Below are positions 1 to 12,203 of a DNA stretch of 64,000 bases, piece by piece; the stretch's first letter is position 1, and each line of letters starts with the position of its first letter. The notes under the pieces were generated by a model, which was not told where the DNA came from, searched no databases, and worked only from the letters and a program-made list of their open reading frames with translations. This stretch comes from Polytrichum commune. Its lineage: Eukaryota > Streptophyta > Polytrichopsida > Polytrichales > Polytrichaceae. A program made the translations under genes and the position numbers. The DNA lies in assembly GCA_950295325.1 (NCBI GenBank), contig OX485808.1, positions 1,180,501 through 1,244,500 of the forward strand. The letters are read 5' to 3'.

Positions 1-419
1 GAGTAGTCGGAAAATTTCCTAGAATTTCAATTTCTTCCGGTGGCATTGCCTCCATTGGCCAATTTCAATTGGCAAATTTCCTACACTAAGAAAATATAGC
101 CGGTTTTTTTATTTTCATGTATTCTTTGATTTTTTTGTACTTCTAAAGTATTGTTTTGTTCCATATCTCTGTCATGATTTGAACCTGGCTTTGCCCCTAC
201 CAAATTAGGGCCAGAGATTCAGCCTCCCAAAAATGCACAAACCTAGAATAAGATTCATGCATTTTTGGGAAGCTGGTTAGTACGACATGCCCACACATAT
301 GCAAAAATCAAAGCATGTGTTAAAAAACATAGAGGAAAGAACATACAATCCACCACTAATAACAATCAAAACATGTGGGAAGAGAATGGAAAGCATAAGA
401 TGCAACCAAATGCAAGGTA
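1..419. other. Non-coding flank of hAT relic
   Basis: No coding region is visible. The first 120 bases are AT-rich with recurring TTTCCTACAC and CCGG motifs that recur in the same orientation at 5330-5490, so the two may be pieces of one older repeat. An imperfect hairpin lies at 221-274. Confidence 0.5.
221..274. repeat. Short inverted repeat (hairpin)
   Basis: The arm at 221-236 (AGCCTCCCAAAAATGC) pairs with 259-274 with one mismatch, leaving a loop of about 22 bases. It lies 150 bases beyond the stop codon of the hAT relic. It could be a subterminal hairpin of that element, but no matching end was found on the other side. Confidence 0.6.
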
Positions 420-2708
420 TCAAGACAAATCATCATATACTGAAGTGGAAGTGCTAGATGTAGGACCCGTGGCTGCACCAGACAGATAAGTAGTTGGGTT
501 AGCATAAAGAAACTTGTATTTTGTTTCATTCTTCCACATGGGTATGGCATCCATCAAAATAGCATCATACTCCTCTTCAGGCCCTTCTAAAGCAACTCTG
601 AGTAAAGCTTCCAAGTTTTTGCTTCCCAATCTATTCTTTACCTGTGTTTTAATCAAATTTTGAATGCTAAAGGCTCTCTCACATGTAGCAGTGGAAACGC
701 ATTGCACTCTAGCAATTTCAACAAGAATAAGTAGATTTGGGTACCTTATTTGTAAAGCATGATTCCAAGTAATCATACCCCACAAATCTCGAAAGGTCTT
801 GTCCCCCCATTCGGTTGTGCATTGCAATTTGAAGGACAAAAACTCCCTCTTACAAGCCTGGACATCTAGAAGAGGAGAGAAAGAAAAACCTGCATGACTA
901 CGATCAGTTCCATAAAGCTCAAGCAACTTTTCCAACTCAATAATCCCCCAACTCTGCAATCCAACTTGCTTTGATGGCATGTTAGAGGGATTTAGTATCT
1001 TAAAGCAGGAAATCAAGTCATTGTCAGTAAATCTAGCTTGCAAACCATCACAAACAGCCTCAGCAAATGACCGTTGGAATTGTAGAGCTTCTTCTAAGTC
1101 TACTCCCAACCTAGAGCGTTGAATCTCAAAACCATGATACATGTTACCTCGAATCTCTGATGGCAATTTCCTAAGCAATCCACCAAAAGAGCCATACTCA
1201 GGAAACACATGGTAGCCTGATTCTTCGTTGAATGTTTGTGCATTCAAATCTGTAGTTTCCACAATGAACAACATACGAATTTGGGCTATCTCGGAACGGA
1301 CAATACTACCAACAGTGGTCACATCCACAAATTTGCACTGAAATACCTTTGACAACATAGCCAAGCAATGCAAGATGTCAGCAAGGAAATACAATATGTA
1401 GATGAATTTGAACTGCCCTAACATTTGTAAGATTGGAGTGGTTGTATCTGCATCGCGGCCCTTGCAATCATGAAAGAATGTTAACACAGACTCTAAAGAC
1501 TCACATAGGGTTGTTACAGCTTGCCATCGACTCAACCATCTAATTTTGTGGTAACGCTTCATTGATTTCTTAACATCAAAGAACTCCTCTTGAAGTTTAG
1601 AAAGACCATGCTTGCGCTTGCTAGACTTGTTGAAAAACCCAGCAATTGAATTCAAGAGAGAATCAACTTGGGAAGATATTACCTTGCAATCAGGAGACTT
1701 GGCTGCGTCCAAGGCCGCCAAATTCGTTCGATGAGCAACGCAGTGACATGCTAAAAGGTAAGGATTTACCTTCTCCTTGATTTGGGCAGCCACTCCCCTT
1801 GAATTGCCCACCATGGTGCTGGCACCGTCACTCCCAAATCCGACAAATTTGTTCAAGTCCAACCCCTACTTTCGGATGCTAGAAATCAAGGTCTCATAAA
1901 TCATTGTTGAGTCCTTCTTGCCTTCTTCAATCTGCAACAAGCCAAGAAACAAAGTAACCGGCAAACCCTCCTCAATGATGGTGGCAAACACGACAAGGTG
2001 TCCTGTGACACTAATGTCGGTTGACTCATCTATCATCACACCGTAGAACGCTGAATTCTTCACACGGGCAAGGACTCGCTTCTGTATCACAACTGAAATG
2101 CACATCATCAAATCAGCGCAAGATTTTTCATCTTGGTACATTGACAAGGTCATGGGGGCTTTCACAGTGACTAACAATTTGCACAAAGCAGGGAATTTGG
2201 AATAGGGTAAAGATTGCTTCCCCAAAAAATATGCGGCCCGGAAGAGTGAAGCTACTGCTTCATCACATGCCTTCTGCCCTTGCAAGATTGCCTTCTCCAT
2301 AACCTTCTCACCACTTTGTAATGCCCAAGCTAGTCGCCTGTGCTCTCCAGATCGAGCATGGTCATGGAAAGAGCTAACCTTCAAGTTCTTGGCACCATCT
2401 TTGGCATATGCTGATCTCCCACCTTTCTCCCTGCACACCTTACAAAAAACCTTCCCAACTTTTGCACAAAAATATATCCAAGGAAACTGAATTCCCCATT
2501 GCTCTTTCCAATGTGAAGCAGCAATTTCGATCTCTGAAGGCGGATTGCAAGGAACTGATGAATCCCCAGTTTCAGGAGATGAGTTTTCAGAGCCTGAAGA
2601 CAAAATTTCGATACACTCAACTTCCCTTGATTTAGCAAAGTAATGGTCCCTCGAGGACTTCTGCCTTTTAGCCATGAAGCCTGAGCGATGGAGTATGTAT
2701 GGCTGCAA
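420..2708 (-). pseudogene. hAT-family transposase, one nonsense mutation
   Basis: Read on the minus strand from ATG at 2708 to the stop at 420, this is one frame of 763 codons broken once, by a TAG at 1866-1868 followed directly by GGG TTG GAC in the same frame. The N-terminal part has a TTF/BED-like zinc finger with the FCKVC pair and a later H..SGEH. The middle has the catalytic-type segments MIDESTD and GFGSDGAS, which sit on either side of the stop. The C-terminus has the hAT dimerisation signature TATCERAFS, then IKTQVKNRL. hAT transposases of this ZMYM/ZNF862-like plant group are usually 700-800 residues, so nothing else seems missing. Terminal inverted repeats and the expected 8-bp duplication were not found. 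The break suggests a recently silenced copy; readthrough or sequencing error is possible. Confidence 0.85.
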
Positions 2709-2910
2709 TCAAACAGACGTATCAAACTTGGTCCCAATCGGCAAAAAGTACTTTATGGTTCACTCAAACATTCTCCAATTGCTGATACTACTGCTGATCC
2801 AACTAGCTTTGAAGGCATAAGTGTGTGGATTCGATTGAACAAACTTTCATGTAAAAGCCAGAAAACAACAGCGACAACAAAAGATTCTTAGTGTGTATTT
2901 CTTTTTTACC

Positions 2911-3365
2911 TTTTGACGGAGATCTGCTCCTGCCCTTTCCAATGCTCCTGCCCAATCTAATCGAGCAAGATTTCTTTGCTCTATCTCTGCATTCCGTCTC
3001 TGCAGTACAAACCACCTGAAGGCCGGGATTGCAAAGAAAGAAGCTGTGTAAGCCTGCAAGAGACAAAAGTACATTAGCATCAGCATCATGCAAGCCAAAT
3101 CAGAAGCATAAAATCCCTCCCAAATTGACTGTCACCTTTTACAAGTACCTAATTCACAAAACATTCATGTTATTTTCTTCACCAATGCTAAGCCTTCCAT
3201 TTAAAAGGGTACAGAAAGGTTTAAAAAAGCAAGAACAGAGTCACCATCAATACTTAAAACGTGAAAGACTCTTCTACATGAGGACGTACCTGCAAGAGTG
3301 GTAAGACTTTGGCAGCAAATGGAACAAGCCCACTCCCACGAAGGGATTGAAGCAAAGAGTAATCT
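2911..3365 (-). CDS. Two exons of an unidentified membrane protein (partial)
   Basis: Exon 3365-3290 (76 bases) is preceded by TTTCAG and followed by GTACGT. Exon 3053-2911 (143 bases) is preceded by CTCTTGCAG and followed by GTAAAA. They join in frame. The first encodes DYSLLQSLRGSGLVPFAAKV. The second encodes AYTASFFAIPAFRWFVLQRR and then a charged helix rich in Arg, Glu and Leu. The hydrophobic start followed by an RRNAEIEQRN-type helix recalls small plastid membrane proteins, but I cannot name the family. No start, N-terminal exon or following exon was found; the next exon should lie just where the hAT relic begins. Either the hAT element sits in an intron and the gene continues beyond the left edge, or this is a captured fragment. 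Confidence 0.5.
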
Positions 3366-4838
3366 CTGAAAGAGAAAGATTGCTACATTAATACCAGACC
3401 ACAACCCATTAAGTCGGACAAATGTTGACAACCCAAAAAATGCACTACTTTGAACCACAAAGTAATTATGGTGACCAATACAGCAGTTATGCAGCAAGAA
3501 CTCTTTCTAACCCATCATAACAAAAGCTCTCTGGTCACCACCAATTCCACAATGATAGGAACAATGTCAATTATATTGAAAATTAAAAATATGTAAGTGA
3601 GGCATTCAAGAAAAGAGCAAGGTGGGCTCTATTCCCATATCAGTAGTACATATTCACATGCAACAAGTCATTCACAGTAAATAGAGACTGCAAATGCTCC
3701 CTTAGAATCCCTATTACAAGAATCCTCACGACCAGAGGCAGCAAAAATAGCAATTCCCCAGTTCATCTAACATTCATAGAGATATGTAATCAAAAACCAG
3801 GCACCTAAGCTTTAAAAAAATAAGAGGTCATCATCCCTAACTCTCCCGTACCAGCAAACCAGCATACTCTCCCTAACACCATACAGCATGAAGTGCCCAC
3901 AGAATTCTAGCTATACCTGCCTTGCATGTGAAGGCTTCAATTCTATTGGTACTTCACCCACTTTATATGCGGGATACTGAGCATCACATGGATGGGACAA
4001 TTGCCCAGTTCCAAGTGCCCATTCCCCCTACCAGTCAAAGCACGATGTCAGAAGCTGATATCATGCAAGAGAAATGGGATTTACTCTTGAAGAAACAGAA
4101 AGCTTGTAATGTGTGGTAAGCATCCACCAGAACCATTGGATACATACACACACTTTAAACATCATTAAAGACTGGCTCCAGAAGACGTATACTACTCTTA
4201 AGAGTATATGTAGGGATTCAGAGACAAAAGGTGCATATAACCTGCATTGTTGAGATCCAATTATAAAGAAAATGTAGTATATCAACCACAAAGGGTTTTC
4301 CTTCACCAATAAATAAACAACAATAAGGCACTGTACCTCACTATCCAGTACACTTGTATGTACACAATAAATTTGTGTTCAAAAAGAAGTCCATCAACAT
4401 TCATCTGTATCAACCATGAGGGCCTCAAGAATATCTATACAGAAAACCTTGAATTTCTAATTAAAAATCAAACTATCCTCGAATCCTTGGATGTCACCAG
4501 ACTCACCAAATATTCAGTAGATTCCTCCTGAATATAGCTTGAACATCTTCAGGTAATTTCTTCCTCGTGAGTGAAACCGGATGTTGTTGCCTGTAAGGTC
4601 AAATTAGGGATTTCGTATAGAATTAGACCGACTTGAAAAGATGAAGCAACATTTTGGGCTTACAAATAGACTATAACAAGCTCAAAAGATGAAGCATTCA
4701 CAACATAATTCACAACCGAGGCAACATGGAGTCGTCACTTCTTCTTTTCAATTCTGTCATCTCAAAATTGCCAGTGCCACAAATTTCCATGTTGCACACA
4801 ATGCAGTCACTTGAATGCACACAAGAATTCGCACACAT
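3366..4838. other. No gene seen
   Basis: Both strands were read. Open frames are short and show no family resemblance. A spliced-looking stretch on the minus strand at 4602-4510 (acceptor CCTTACAG) could be a decayed exon related to the neighbouring leucine-rich-repeat fragment, but its reading frame is not decisive. Confidence 0.4.
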
Positions 4839-5252
4839 TCAAACACAGAAGCAATCCAGGAGAGAATCGTCCATAATGACATACGGGCAGTAAGATTTGG
4901 ACCACACAACCACAGGCTCCGACGAATTGGTCTTCTTGATCTGAGTGAGTTGCGGGCACCAGCCAAGCCCAGTAGGGATAGCGCCGGTGAAGTCGTTGAA
5001 AGAGAGGCTCAGCACCTGCAAGCTGCTGCAATTGATCTCAGTTGGGAGGGTCCCAGTGAGAGAATTGTGAGAAAGGTCGATCACTTTGATGGACGGCAGC
5101 TGTGTGTACATCCCCGCAGGTATGCTACGGTTGCTACCCACAAGCTCATTGCTTGTTAGGTTTAGGGTTTGCAGCCCCTTGCAGACACCGAACCCATTTT
5201 CTGTGAAGTTCCCTTGGAGGATATTGTAGGAGAGATCCAGTTTGCTGGTTTG
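4839..5252 (-). pseudogene. Leucine-rich-repeat receptor fragment
   Basis: An open minus-strand stretch of about 138 codons holds four plant-type LRRs: LDLSYNILQGNF, LQTLNLTSNEL, IKVIDLSHNSLTGTLP and LQVLSLSFNDFTGAIP. These match the LxxLxLSxNxLTGxIP repeat of extracellular LRR receptor kinases. There is no start codon with a signal peptide, no transmembrane segment and no kinase. The repeat pattern is lost after LGWCPQLTQI and a stop follows at 4839. The upstream end breaks off abruptly near 5252, where unrelated AT-rich sequence begins. It is a truncated relic rather than a gene. Confidence 0.7.
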
Positions 5253-5610
5253 AGATCCAATATGAAAATTAATTCCTATAAAGTATGAGATTGGCCGGCT
5301 ACTAGCCTACAAAAATTATTTACAGTAGGTAAATTTCCCCCTTACACTAAAGGTAAAAGGCAAAATTCCTACACATAATTTTCTAGACCGGTCCATTTCC
5401 TACAAAAAGAAATTTCATCCGGAAGCTCATCCTACACTTTGCTATTTCATTCGGAAATTCTCAATTTCAACCGGCTAGGTCGTAACTAAATGCTGGTACT
5501 CCCCGTTCATAGACGTGGAATACGCTTTGGGCTAAAATAGGACAAAGGACAATGCACAGTAGCTATCTGACAGTCTATGCTCTAAGGTATGCGGGTGTTG
5601 TTTGGTTCGT
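5253..5610. other. AT-rich spacer with CCGG motifs
   Basis: No gene is visible. At 5330-5490 the sequence repeats the CCTACAC / TTTC / CCGG pattern of the window's first 120 bases in direct orientation. Confidence 0.4.
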
Positions 5611-5903
5611 GTTTCATGTTCTCCAACTTCTACCGATTGGTTTTACACAACAAAACTCATGTTGCACTAGCAATTTTACGATGAAGCATATGAAGCATAT
5701 ACGAGGAAAGTGTAGGTTTGTTGAATTTTTTAACTGGGTACATAGGTCCTCCCAATTGTCTTCGCTATTGAGTGTAGAGTAGTTATTAATGTTTGAAGAG
5801 GTAGTTCCAACCTCTTTTAAACATGTGTCTTTTACAATGTTTGCTCTTTGACCCTCACCAAACCGTTTACCAATCAAATATAGGGGTCCGATTAAGAACA
5901 CAA
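5611..5903 (-). repeat. Dispersed 0.3-kb repeat, copy 1
   Basis: The reverse complement matches 43019-43345 and 58849-59186 over nearly the whole length. Shared landmarks are TTTGATTGGTA, CAAAGAGCAAACAT, AAGACACATGTT, ACAATTGGGAGGACC and GTAGAAGTTGGAGAACATG. It has no coding capacity. No terminal inverted repeat was recognised, so the class is unknown. Confidence 0.75.
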
Positions 5904-7314
5904 GCTAGTTAAGACCTTATATTGTTATCAAAGCAGACAAAGTTATTGACCACCGTGAAAACAAACAAAAACAAGAAGATAAGAGAAGTGAAGACAAGAC
6001 AAGACAAGACAAGACAAAAGAATGGTCAAACTTGAATTCTTTTCAAAATTGTCCTTTTTGAGCATATATTAAAAAAATCAGCACATTCACTTTTTGGTGC
6101 ATAGTCATTCCTCTTGATCCACATTCGGTTTACACCTAGTGAGGGGTCCAAAGGCTTTGTAAATTGGTTTTTAAAGAAATTGGACCAGGAAAGTCAGACC
6201 ATCAAGTCAGACCATGAAAAAAAAACCATCTTTAAAAGCCATCTTTTGGTCCAACTTCATGGTCCAGGATAAACTGGCCCTAAGCTAATCATCTAAATAG
6301 ATTGGATTTAGTTGTTACAGGAGAATTGATACGCGTTGCACCCGGCAAGGGAGCTACGGGGACCCTTCCACTCTTTACCGACAGGATGGTCACACGGATT
6401 TCCAGAAAATGAATGTGGTCTCACTTGCCTTGTTATTGCCTACACAGTACTTCAATCAGATCCACTCCTTCTGTCACAATTAGTTTGGTCTTTCAGGGAA
6501 AAGGGTTGGGTCACATTTCCTCCTCAAAACAACAAGTTGAATGCATAAGAGGAATCTGTGCTACAGAGGAAGGAGAAATTCTCACTTTCCTTTTCCATCA
6601 CAGAAGAACAGATTGTTGCACTCGATGTAACAAAGCAACGCATAGTCTCGATTGCTACATGTGCAGAACTTCGAATGTCCACAGGAAACAAAATAAATCC
6701 CCATGTTTCTCACACCTTTGGGCATCTGGCATCATTCGTCTGCATCAGATGCTGAGTTTTGGATCATCTAGAAACATTTGAAGAGCAGCTCGATCCTGGT
6801 GGTTGTTTGGAAGTGAGCGCTGCCTTATAATCTCCTGCGACCAAACCTCAAGGTACACCTCGATGATCTTTAGCTAGCGTCTTTCCACTCTTCGACAACT
6901 GCGCTGCATTAATCCAATCAATGTCAATTTTACGATCTCCAGAAATGTTCAATTTTTATCTTACATAAAGGTAGCATCTGAGTAGACCACGCACAGTTAA
7001 TGAAGGCAAGAGCGATGATTAGAATCTAGAAAGAAATTTAATGCGCATACGTGAAGCTTGAGTCATTTTCCCCATTGTTCAAAATTCTCTCTCGAGTCTG
7101 GCTTGTCTAGCAAAATGAACTCCCAGCTCGGATGCCCTTCCACATGGATACAAAAGTCCCATAGCCCTGAGACTGGGAGCAGGAACGATTCTTGACTTGC
7201 TAAATGCGCTAGAGATTCTAGTAAAATTTTGAATTGAATCTATACATTGGACAGAAAATTTGAGAGTTGATTACTCACCCAAATTACATTTAAACCTTTC
7301 ATGGCTTTTGTAGG
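5904..7314. other. Non-coding, upstream of ankyrin gene
   Basis: No convincing exon was found. The bases just before the ATG at 7315 read TTTTGTAGG, which could be a 3' splice site, so a 5' non-coding exon of the ankyrin gene may lie in this stretch. A five-fold AAGAC microsatellite is at 5991-6016. Confidence 0.4.
5991..6016. repeat. (AAGAC)n microsatellite
   Basis: Five consecutive AAGAC units followed by AAAAG. Confidence 0.9.
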
Positions 7315-9945
7315 ATGACAAATGGGACATCTTATGAAGCTCGTGTCGTTGCGAGGGACCTTCGGAGTCCAAGCCGAGGCCACAAATTGGTTGAAGCTGA
7401 CGCAGATTCAGAATGGGTTGAGGCTTTGGAAAGCAGAGACTGCAAAAAGCTAATGCATCTTCTGAAGGAAAACTCTTCTCTAGTGACACAAACAGCTCTT
7501 CAGGGGCGGACTGTGTTGCATGTGGCTGTCATTCAAGGATGTTTGCAACTGATGGTGCAGATTTTGACACTATTTGGATGTGGCCTAGAACAGGATGAGT
7601 TCCATCGTCGTTACTCAGTGCTCTTGACAGCAAAGGATTGGAGGTGTGGGGGTGTGACAGCTTGGCAGCTAGCTACAGAGTTTGTTGGAATCAAAGAAGT
7701 CAATGAATGCTTATTGTTTGGGCCTTCGTTGTTGTACATTAAAGAGTTGGAGAATAAGGAACAAGATGCTTGTGCAGGTGACGCATTAAGAACTGTCGCT
7801 GCAGATACATCAACCATTGATATGGTTCTGCTTCCCAATCCATTTGTGCATGTGATGACCACTTCACCTACCGCCTCCGATCCTAAAACACAAGTACATT
7901 CTTCCAGGCACCAAGAAATTTTGCAGTTTGTGCGGGGCATAATAGATAAGTGTCTGGAGCTGGAGCATTTCAAGGACTTAAGGACATCGTTTGCTAAAGA
8001 TGAGGATTACAATTTTGATATGGAACGCACAGAGTTGTTGTTCCACCATGCTTGCAAATTTGGTGTTGAGGACACGAGGTATGAGTTGGACTTTGTAAGA
8101 GCAGTCATGGATGCTTGCATGGAGTCAGGGGAAGTCTTGCAACGTGGTGAGGTTTTGAGTTTCCTTTTCAACTGTCGTAATGCACAAGGCAGGCCACCTT
8201 TGCATGTGATTCTCACATCTAATGTAAGTGTCAAGGATGATGGCATGCGCTGTGCAATGGATACAGTGTTGAAGTGGTTAAAAGAGAAATTGCTAGAGAG
8301 GGAGAAGGGGGAGACAAGAAATAATAAGGGAGACAAGAAATTGGTACAATATGCGAAGGATTGCGTGACTGCGCGGGATGCGATTGGCAGAACCCTCTTT
8401 CATGTTGCAGCTTCAATGGAGTCACCTTCTGGGACTCTTCGCCTATTAAGCACATGGTTTGAGCCTTTCTACAAAGACGCAAGTGTGAACTTAAGGACAG
8501 GAACACAATGGGGCCCCAGTGCTCTGCATTTGGCAATTCTCCATAATTGTCCAAAGGCTGTACATGAGCTTCTCTGCGACCCAAAAACAAACTTGAACGC
8601 AATGCTCAATAGAGCTATTGTATATGGACATGAAGAAAAGCAAAGAAGAGGCTCATGGTGGAGTCCGTTGCAACTTGCTGCAGTCATGGGCCAACCGACT
8701 ATAACGAAGTTGCTCTTAAAAAAGGTGTGCTTGTAGACTAGGATCTCAATCTTCAGCTGTTCATTTTTTACTGTTGGCTATGAAAATGCGGCCGTCAGTG
8801 CATTGAAACTTTTATGTCAACTATCTAAACCTTATCTTGGTGTATCTGTTCTTAATCATACGTTTGTCTTACAATAACAAATTCTGAATCGAATGTTTTT
8901 TTTTTGGTTACAGATAGATGAAATTTACGATGTTGGGAAATGGAATAACAAGCGATCAAAACCCGATTACTATGGTGAACATTGTGTGCCTGCTTTGCAC
9001 TTGGCTGCATCATCTGGCAACATGGAGGTGTTGAGGTTGTTTCTGGACAATCCATATTTCAATCAAATGATAAGTGTACGTGGATGTACAACACTACACT
9101 TTGCTGTAGATGACACTATGCCATATTGTTTGAGCAACAATGAAGGCATAGACATCAGTTGGCGGTTTATTTTCCTTGAAGACATTTGTACAATATCTAA
9201 ATTGGAGTCATTATCAAAGATAGAAAAGGATCTTGATTCCATCAAAGGAAAAATCTACACCGGGAAAAAAGGGTGTATGAGCATGTTGCTGCAAGCTGGA
9301 GTTGACATTTGGCAAAAAGATGACGATGGGGATATTGCGGAACCTGGGTTGGAGGCTCCTGATGGAGTTTTCCTCTGGTGGCATGAGAAGGTTACAAATG
9401 AAGTATCCGAAGCCAAAAGAAATCTAAATGCAGCTGCAAATGCAATATTTGTGGTCGCAGGTCTTGTTGCAACTGCTTCTTATGTTGGTCCACTACAACC
9501 ACCTCTTGGTTACGATCCTATTTCGGACGAGGTGCAAGTTACAAAACTACCTATTAGAATATTTGTGGTAAGTAACAATGTTTCATTTTATCTTGCGATT
9601 GCATCACTCATGTTTGCAGTAATGCCTTCTCTTCCCATGTCACAGGAAGGATTATATGATGAATGGAGGCACACACAAAGGACGGTAGCTATAGCCATTA
9701 CTTTTCTCTTATTGTCGGTACTAGGTGTTCTTGTTTCTTTTGCAGCAGCCTCAAATGCAGGAATGACAACCGCCTATTCATGGCATCATTTAGGTCTTTC
9801 TTTTTATCCGGCATTAGTATGTGGATTTTTTTGTGTTATAGGAATTGGTTTGTTATTTCTCCGTGTATTGAGGCTCATCCTTCCGAAAAGCAAGGTAGTT
9901 AAATTCTTGTATCGAAAATGTATCAATGTATGCTATTACCTATAA
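7315..9945 (+). CDS. Ankyrin-repeat protein with C-terminal PGG membrane domain
   Basis: Two exons, 7315-8724 and 8914-9945, join in phase 0 across a GTGTGC...TTACAG intron and give 813 residues. Ankyrin repeats include GRTVLHVAVIQG (about 65), GRTLFHVAAS (about 360), GPSALHLAILHNCPKAVHELL (about 400), SPLQLAAVMGQPTITKLLL (about 450), PALHLAASSGNMEVLRLFL (about 490) and CTTLHFAVDD. From about residue 635 comes the PGG-type module: EAKRNLNAAANAIFVVAGLVATASY and three more membrane helices ending in FCVIGIGLLFLRVLRLI. The usual PPGGY motif reads PPLGY. Plant proteins of this layout (ACD6/ITN1-like) act at the plasma membrane or ER in defence and stress signalling; the exact role here is unknown. 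The start is the first ATG of the open frame, but an upstream exon is possible. All key parts look intact. Confidence 0.87.
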
Positions 9946-10716
9946 TATATCATTTGTTCCATTCAAAAACTAGTCTCATTCTTAAAATTTGATATTTTAT
10001 TTCAACACTATTTGATGAGCACACAAAATGAAACTTGTTGAAGCAATGTATATGTGGACACTCTAGTGTATCTATTTATGTATTTTGCACATTTAATATA
10101 ATTTTTGTTGTGTAAATGGTGTATTCACTGAGGGAATTGTGTGGTCCTGCGACTAGCATTTTCAATTAAGTATTGAAGTTGGAATTTCACATGCCACTAA
10201 CTTGTATGCATCACTATTTGGTATTTGAAATATAGTGGAGATTAACAAATGCTTAAGGACACATTTGCAAAATAAACTTCAATGTTTTGATTGTTTACAA
10301 TTTATATACAATGGAAGACGTTGTGGCAACGATTTATTATCTGCTAGCTATTGCCGATTTGTGATTTTGAAAATAAAAAACATATTTTTATTATTCCATG
10401 ATTCTCCATGGATGAAATAGTATTAAAAAAACCTTGAAAATCATGAAAATCATGAAAATGGATTAAATTACCAACTTTTGGATTAAGGTATAGAATTTGC
10501 ATGAAAGTTTGTATAGTGATCCACATGTGGCTTCGTCACTCCCGACGGTTGTAGCCAATGTTCTTCTCTTAAACATGGATGTGACAAAAGAAAGAGGAAA
10601 GAATTGTGGAAAAATGGGAGAACTACAAGTGCAAAAGGTTGGTATGGTGGGAAGAATCCCAGGGGAGGCCCTATCAGTCACTCAAAAAAGTTAGAAGACA
10701 ACGTGAGACCCAAATG
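9946..10716. other. Non-coding downstream of ankyrin gene
   Basis: AT-rich 3' flank. No gene, RNA or repeat was recognised, apart from short GAAAATCAT repeats near 10435-10460. Confidence 0.4.
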
Positions 10717-11313
10717 GGGCAAGTGAGGAGTCCATGGGAATTTACGTGAAGCGTAGATGAAGATGGAGTGGTCACTTGTTAGCATCAGAGATCACATAAG
10801 GAAATTATGATGGTCTGAAGATCCTAGGGGCTTCTAGGCTTAGCGGCTAAGGGAAAATGTCTACTTGGCCCCAACTCTTGGTAGAGAGACAAAAGGTTTC
10901 TTGACGGTGGGGTAGGGGCCCCGCCTAGAGTGGTAGAGGCTTATATCGGTGAGGTGGTGTGGCCTCACCCACCCGAGGCCGAACGGCATGGCCTCCATGG
11001 GCTTTGGCCCATTGTGAGGCCATAGTTGCCTAGTATGCTTCGGGTTGTTGTAGTGTTGCTCCGGCAACGCAATGATCAACATAAGATTGGACTTCCATGG
11101 ATGGAAGTCCACATTTGGGAATTGGTTACCGATTAAGGGGTGAGTCCCAAAAGAGCAAAGTAGGAGGGTTGGTTCCCTCTTATGAAGTATAAGGTCCGGG
11201 GTAGGAGGAACTAACCATTAGCATGGCGGAATGCGAAGGGTTAGCACTCGTGACCCTTGTTAGAATTGAAAAATGACTAAAATTGTTCAGGGGAGCTAGC
11301 GAGGGTTGCGACA
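10717..11313 (-). repeat. Left arm of a large inverted repeat (LTR-like fragment)
   Basis: Its reverse complement matches 13114-13715 over almost 600 bases, for example CTACTTGGCCCCAACTCTTG, TAAGATTGGACTTCCA and ATGGCGGAATGCGAAGGGTT. Read on the minus strand it begins TGTCGCAACCC, as does the right arm. The TG start and GC-rich body suggest an LTR, but no matching CA end or target duplication was found. Confidence 0.7.
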
Positions 11314-12203
11314 ACCATAGTGGTCTTAAACCACAAAGATTGGATACCTTATAAATTATCATGAGAAAAACACCAACACATACATATCATAATTTCAATC
11401 CCCCAAACACGGCAAGGGATTCATGGCACTCAAGTAAAATCTACGGTAGAAGGTCATTCATGTTATTGCATGAGATCAACCACTTTAGAATGACCCTTAT
11501 GGTGTCGGCTCTTTGTCTTAAGGTGACCGAAAATATTCAACTCTCGTATCTAAAACCATCCCAACGTAATTAAAAAGGTGTCAATAAAGACAAGTTTTGG
11601 TACATGTAAAAATGAGTGCCTAGTGTAGATCATGTGGGTGCATCATGGGTTGGCAACCCATCACTATTACTCTGGATATTTCTAAGAGCAAGTGGGTGTA
11701 TCATGGGTAGCTAACCCATCCCTAATCATCCGATTATTTTTAAGAGATTAATATGTCATTTTATCAAGACATCTAAGGCTCCTGGCCCTGTCACCCTTTC
11801 ATCTTTATGTGAACGACTCTTCTCCAACCTTCCGGGTTTTTCTCTTCCTTTTTTATTATTTTTCTTACATTCTCACATTTGTCATATTCTCTCATTTCTC
11901 TCACATTACTCACATTGCACTCATTTTTGCAATGTATTGTTTAGGTTTTTGTAGCTTAGCAATTGTAAAGTTGAAGTTTAGGGAGTAAATATTAGCACTC
12001 GGTTTTTTTGAAATCTTGGAGCTTGCATTTTTTCTATAAAATCATTTTTTTAAAGTACAGAATGTTGTGCATTCATTTACACTAGGTGCTTATTATATTG
12101 GACTTTGAAATCACTGAAGTGCTAAGTGGTTTGCAGCAACTAAAGTGATCATATTTTGATAAATATAAACTTGTGGAAACTCTCTATAAATCCCAATGAT
12201 CGA
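11314..12203. other. Spacer between inverted-repeat arms
   Basis: No gene was seen. Two near copies of a short stretch (GGGTGCATCATGGG / GGGTGTATCATGGG, each followed by a variant of TWRCTAACCCATC) lie at 11636 and 11695. Confidence 0.4.

Noticed and set aside
6336-6781. Overlapping open frames upstream of the ankyrin gene
   Set aside because: No start context, splice sites or protein family supports them, and three frames overlap. A non-coding leader exon is possible, but nothing shows which one.
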